Below the pieces are notes generated by a model. The model was given only the letters and a program-made list of their open reading frames with translations. It searched no databases and was not told the DNA's origin. Shown here one piece after another: positions 5,033-5,673 of a stretch of 5,673 nt of DNA. The position numbers were made by a program, and so were the translations under genes. This stretch comes from Opitutia bacterium (GTDB lineage Bacteria; Verrucomicrobiota; Verrucomicrobiia; Opitutales; Coraliomargaritaceae): assembly GCA_003503355.1 (NCBI GenBank), contig DOCS01000182.1:9203-14875 (forward strand), read 5' to 3'. Each line of letters starts with the position of its first letter. Within the stretch, counting starts at the first letter, position 1.

Positions 5033-5673
5033 ATGGCTACTACCAAGAAAAATTCAGCAAGCACGACGAAGGAGCCTCAAAACTTCATCGATGCACCGAT
5101 CAACAAAGCGCTTTCAACAGAAGACAAGCTTGACCTCTACCGCACCATCGTAGGGATCCGACGCTTCGAGGAACGCTCCCTACGCGCCTACAATCAAGGC
5201 AAGATCGGTGGTTTCCTTCACCTTTACATCGGCCAAGAGGCGGTCGCTTCCGGCATCGTTTCTCTCATGGAAGAGAACGACCACATTATCACCGCGTACC
5301 GTGACCACGGCCACGCACTGGCGGTCGGCATGTCGATGAATGAGTGTATGGCCGAAATGTACGGCAAATACACGGGTTGCTCAAAAGGCAAAGGTGGCTC
5401 GATGCACTTTTTCGCGCCCGACAAGAACTACTGGGGCGGTCACGGCATCGTCGCCGGCCAGACACCACTAGGCGCTGGGCTCGCGTTCGCACTCAAATAC
5501 AAGGGCCTCAAAGGGTGCGCATTGGCATTCCTCGGCGATGGCGCAGTCAACCAAGGCTCCTTCATGGAAACCCTCAACTTGGTTTCACTTTGGAACATTC
5601 CCGTGATTTTCGTGATTGAAAACAACGGCTACTCGATGGGCACCAGCCTCGCCCGCTCCTCCGCCGAAGAGAA
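5033..5673 (+). CDS. pdhA: Pyruvate dehydrogenase E1 component, alpha subunit (N-terminal 213 residues; runs off window)
   Basis: This is the thiamine-diphosphate-binding alpha chain of the alpha2beta2-type pyruvate dehydrogenase E1, which decarboxylates pyruvate and passes the acetyl group to the E2 lipoyl domain. Seen: RTIVGIRRFEERSLRAYNQG (37-56); HLYIGQEAVASGI (63-75); the conserved YRDHGHAL (89-96); GKGGSMHFF (119-127); GGHGIVAGQTPLGAG (135-149); and the ThDP motif starting GDGAVNQG (168-175) and ending ENN (196-198), the expected GDG-to-NN spacing. The frame stays open to the last base, so roughly the last two fifths are missing. Start: the ATG at 5033 gives a Lys/Ser/Thr-rich leader before the conserved FIDAPINKALS. 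An in-frame ATG at 5006 would add nine residues (MQISVAFST) and cannot be excluded; the frame is closed by a TAG at 4955. Neither has a good Shine-Dalgarno. pdhB and the E2 gene would be expected downstream. Other branched-chain E1 alpha or acetoin dehydrogenase alpha identities are less likely. Confidence 0.93.
   Translation, partial: MATTKKNSASTTKEPQNFIDAPINKALSTEDKLDLYRTIVGIRRFEERSLRAYNQGKIGGFLHLYIGQEAVASGIVSLMEENDHIITAYRDHGHALAVGMSMNECMAEMYGKYTGCSKGKGGSMHFFAPDKNYWGGHGIVAGQTPLGAGLAFALKYKGLKGCALAFLGDGAVNQGSFMETLNLVSLWNIPVIFVIENNGYSMGTSLARSSAEE

Overview
This window looks like chromosomal housekeeping DNA from a moderately GC-rich, free-living bacterium. The style of the proteins and of the intergenic repeats suggests Verrucomicrobiota, perhaps an Opitutae/Puniceicoccales (Coraliomargarita-like) lineage. 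That placement is from memory and impression only and is tentative. No mobile element, CRISPR array, tRNA or rRNA gene was seen.

Layout. Bases 1-79 are the last codons of an unidentified plus-strand gene, followed by a strong rho-independent terminator at 113-142. Bases 38-188 are repeated imperfectly at 211-361, including the end of the gene, its stop codon and the terminator, so two near-identical terminators stand in series. From about 345 to 650 there is a GC-rich array of roughly eight short hairpin-forming repeats with a period near 36 bp, alternating between two subtypes. A 12-bp hairpin lies directly behind the valS stop. valS (valyl-tRNA synthetase) occupies 661-3399 on the minus strand, convergent with the first gene. 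Both terminators have A-tracts and T-tracts on the two sides, so they can serve both transcripts.

A 205-bp divergent spacer (3400-3604) separates valS from a plus-strand pair. The first of the pair is an atypical short-chain dehydrogenase/reductase (SDR, 3605-4363), which lacks the usual catalytic Ser and Tyr. Three bases later comes a secreted chalcone-isomerase-like protein (4367-4909). The spacer holds a perfect 15-bp palindrome that fits the 7-1-7 pattern of Fur-family operators, followed by a consensus extended -10 box overlapping the SDR start codon. After a 123-bp gap, the 5' part of pdhA (pyruvate dehydrogenase E1 alpha) runs from 5033 off the right edge.

How the parts relate. ValS and PdhA are central translation and carbon-metabolism enzymes and appear unrelated to each other. 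The SDR and the chalcone-isomerase-like gene are probably one transcript and may share a pathway, whose substrate cannot be read from sequence. The most unusual material is the intergenic repeat region (38-650) and the SDR promoter/operator (3568-3607).
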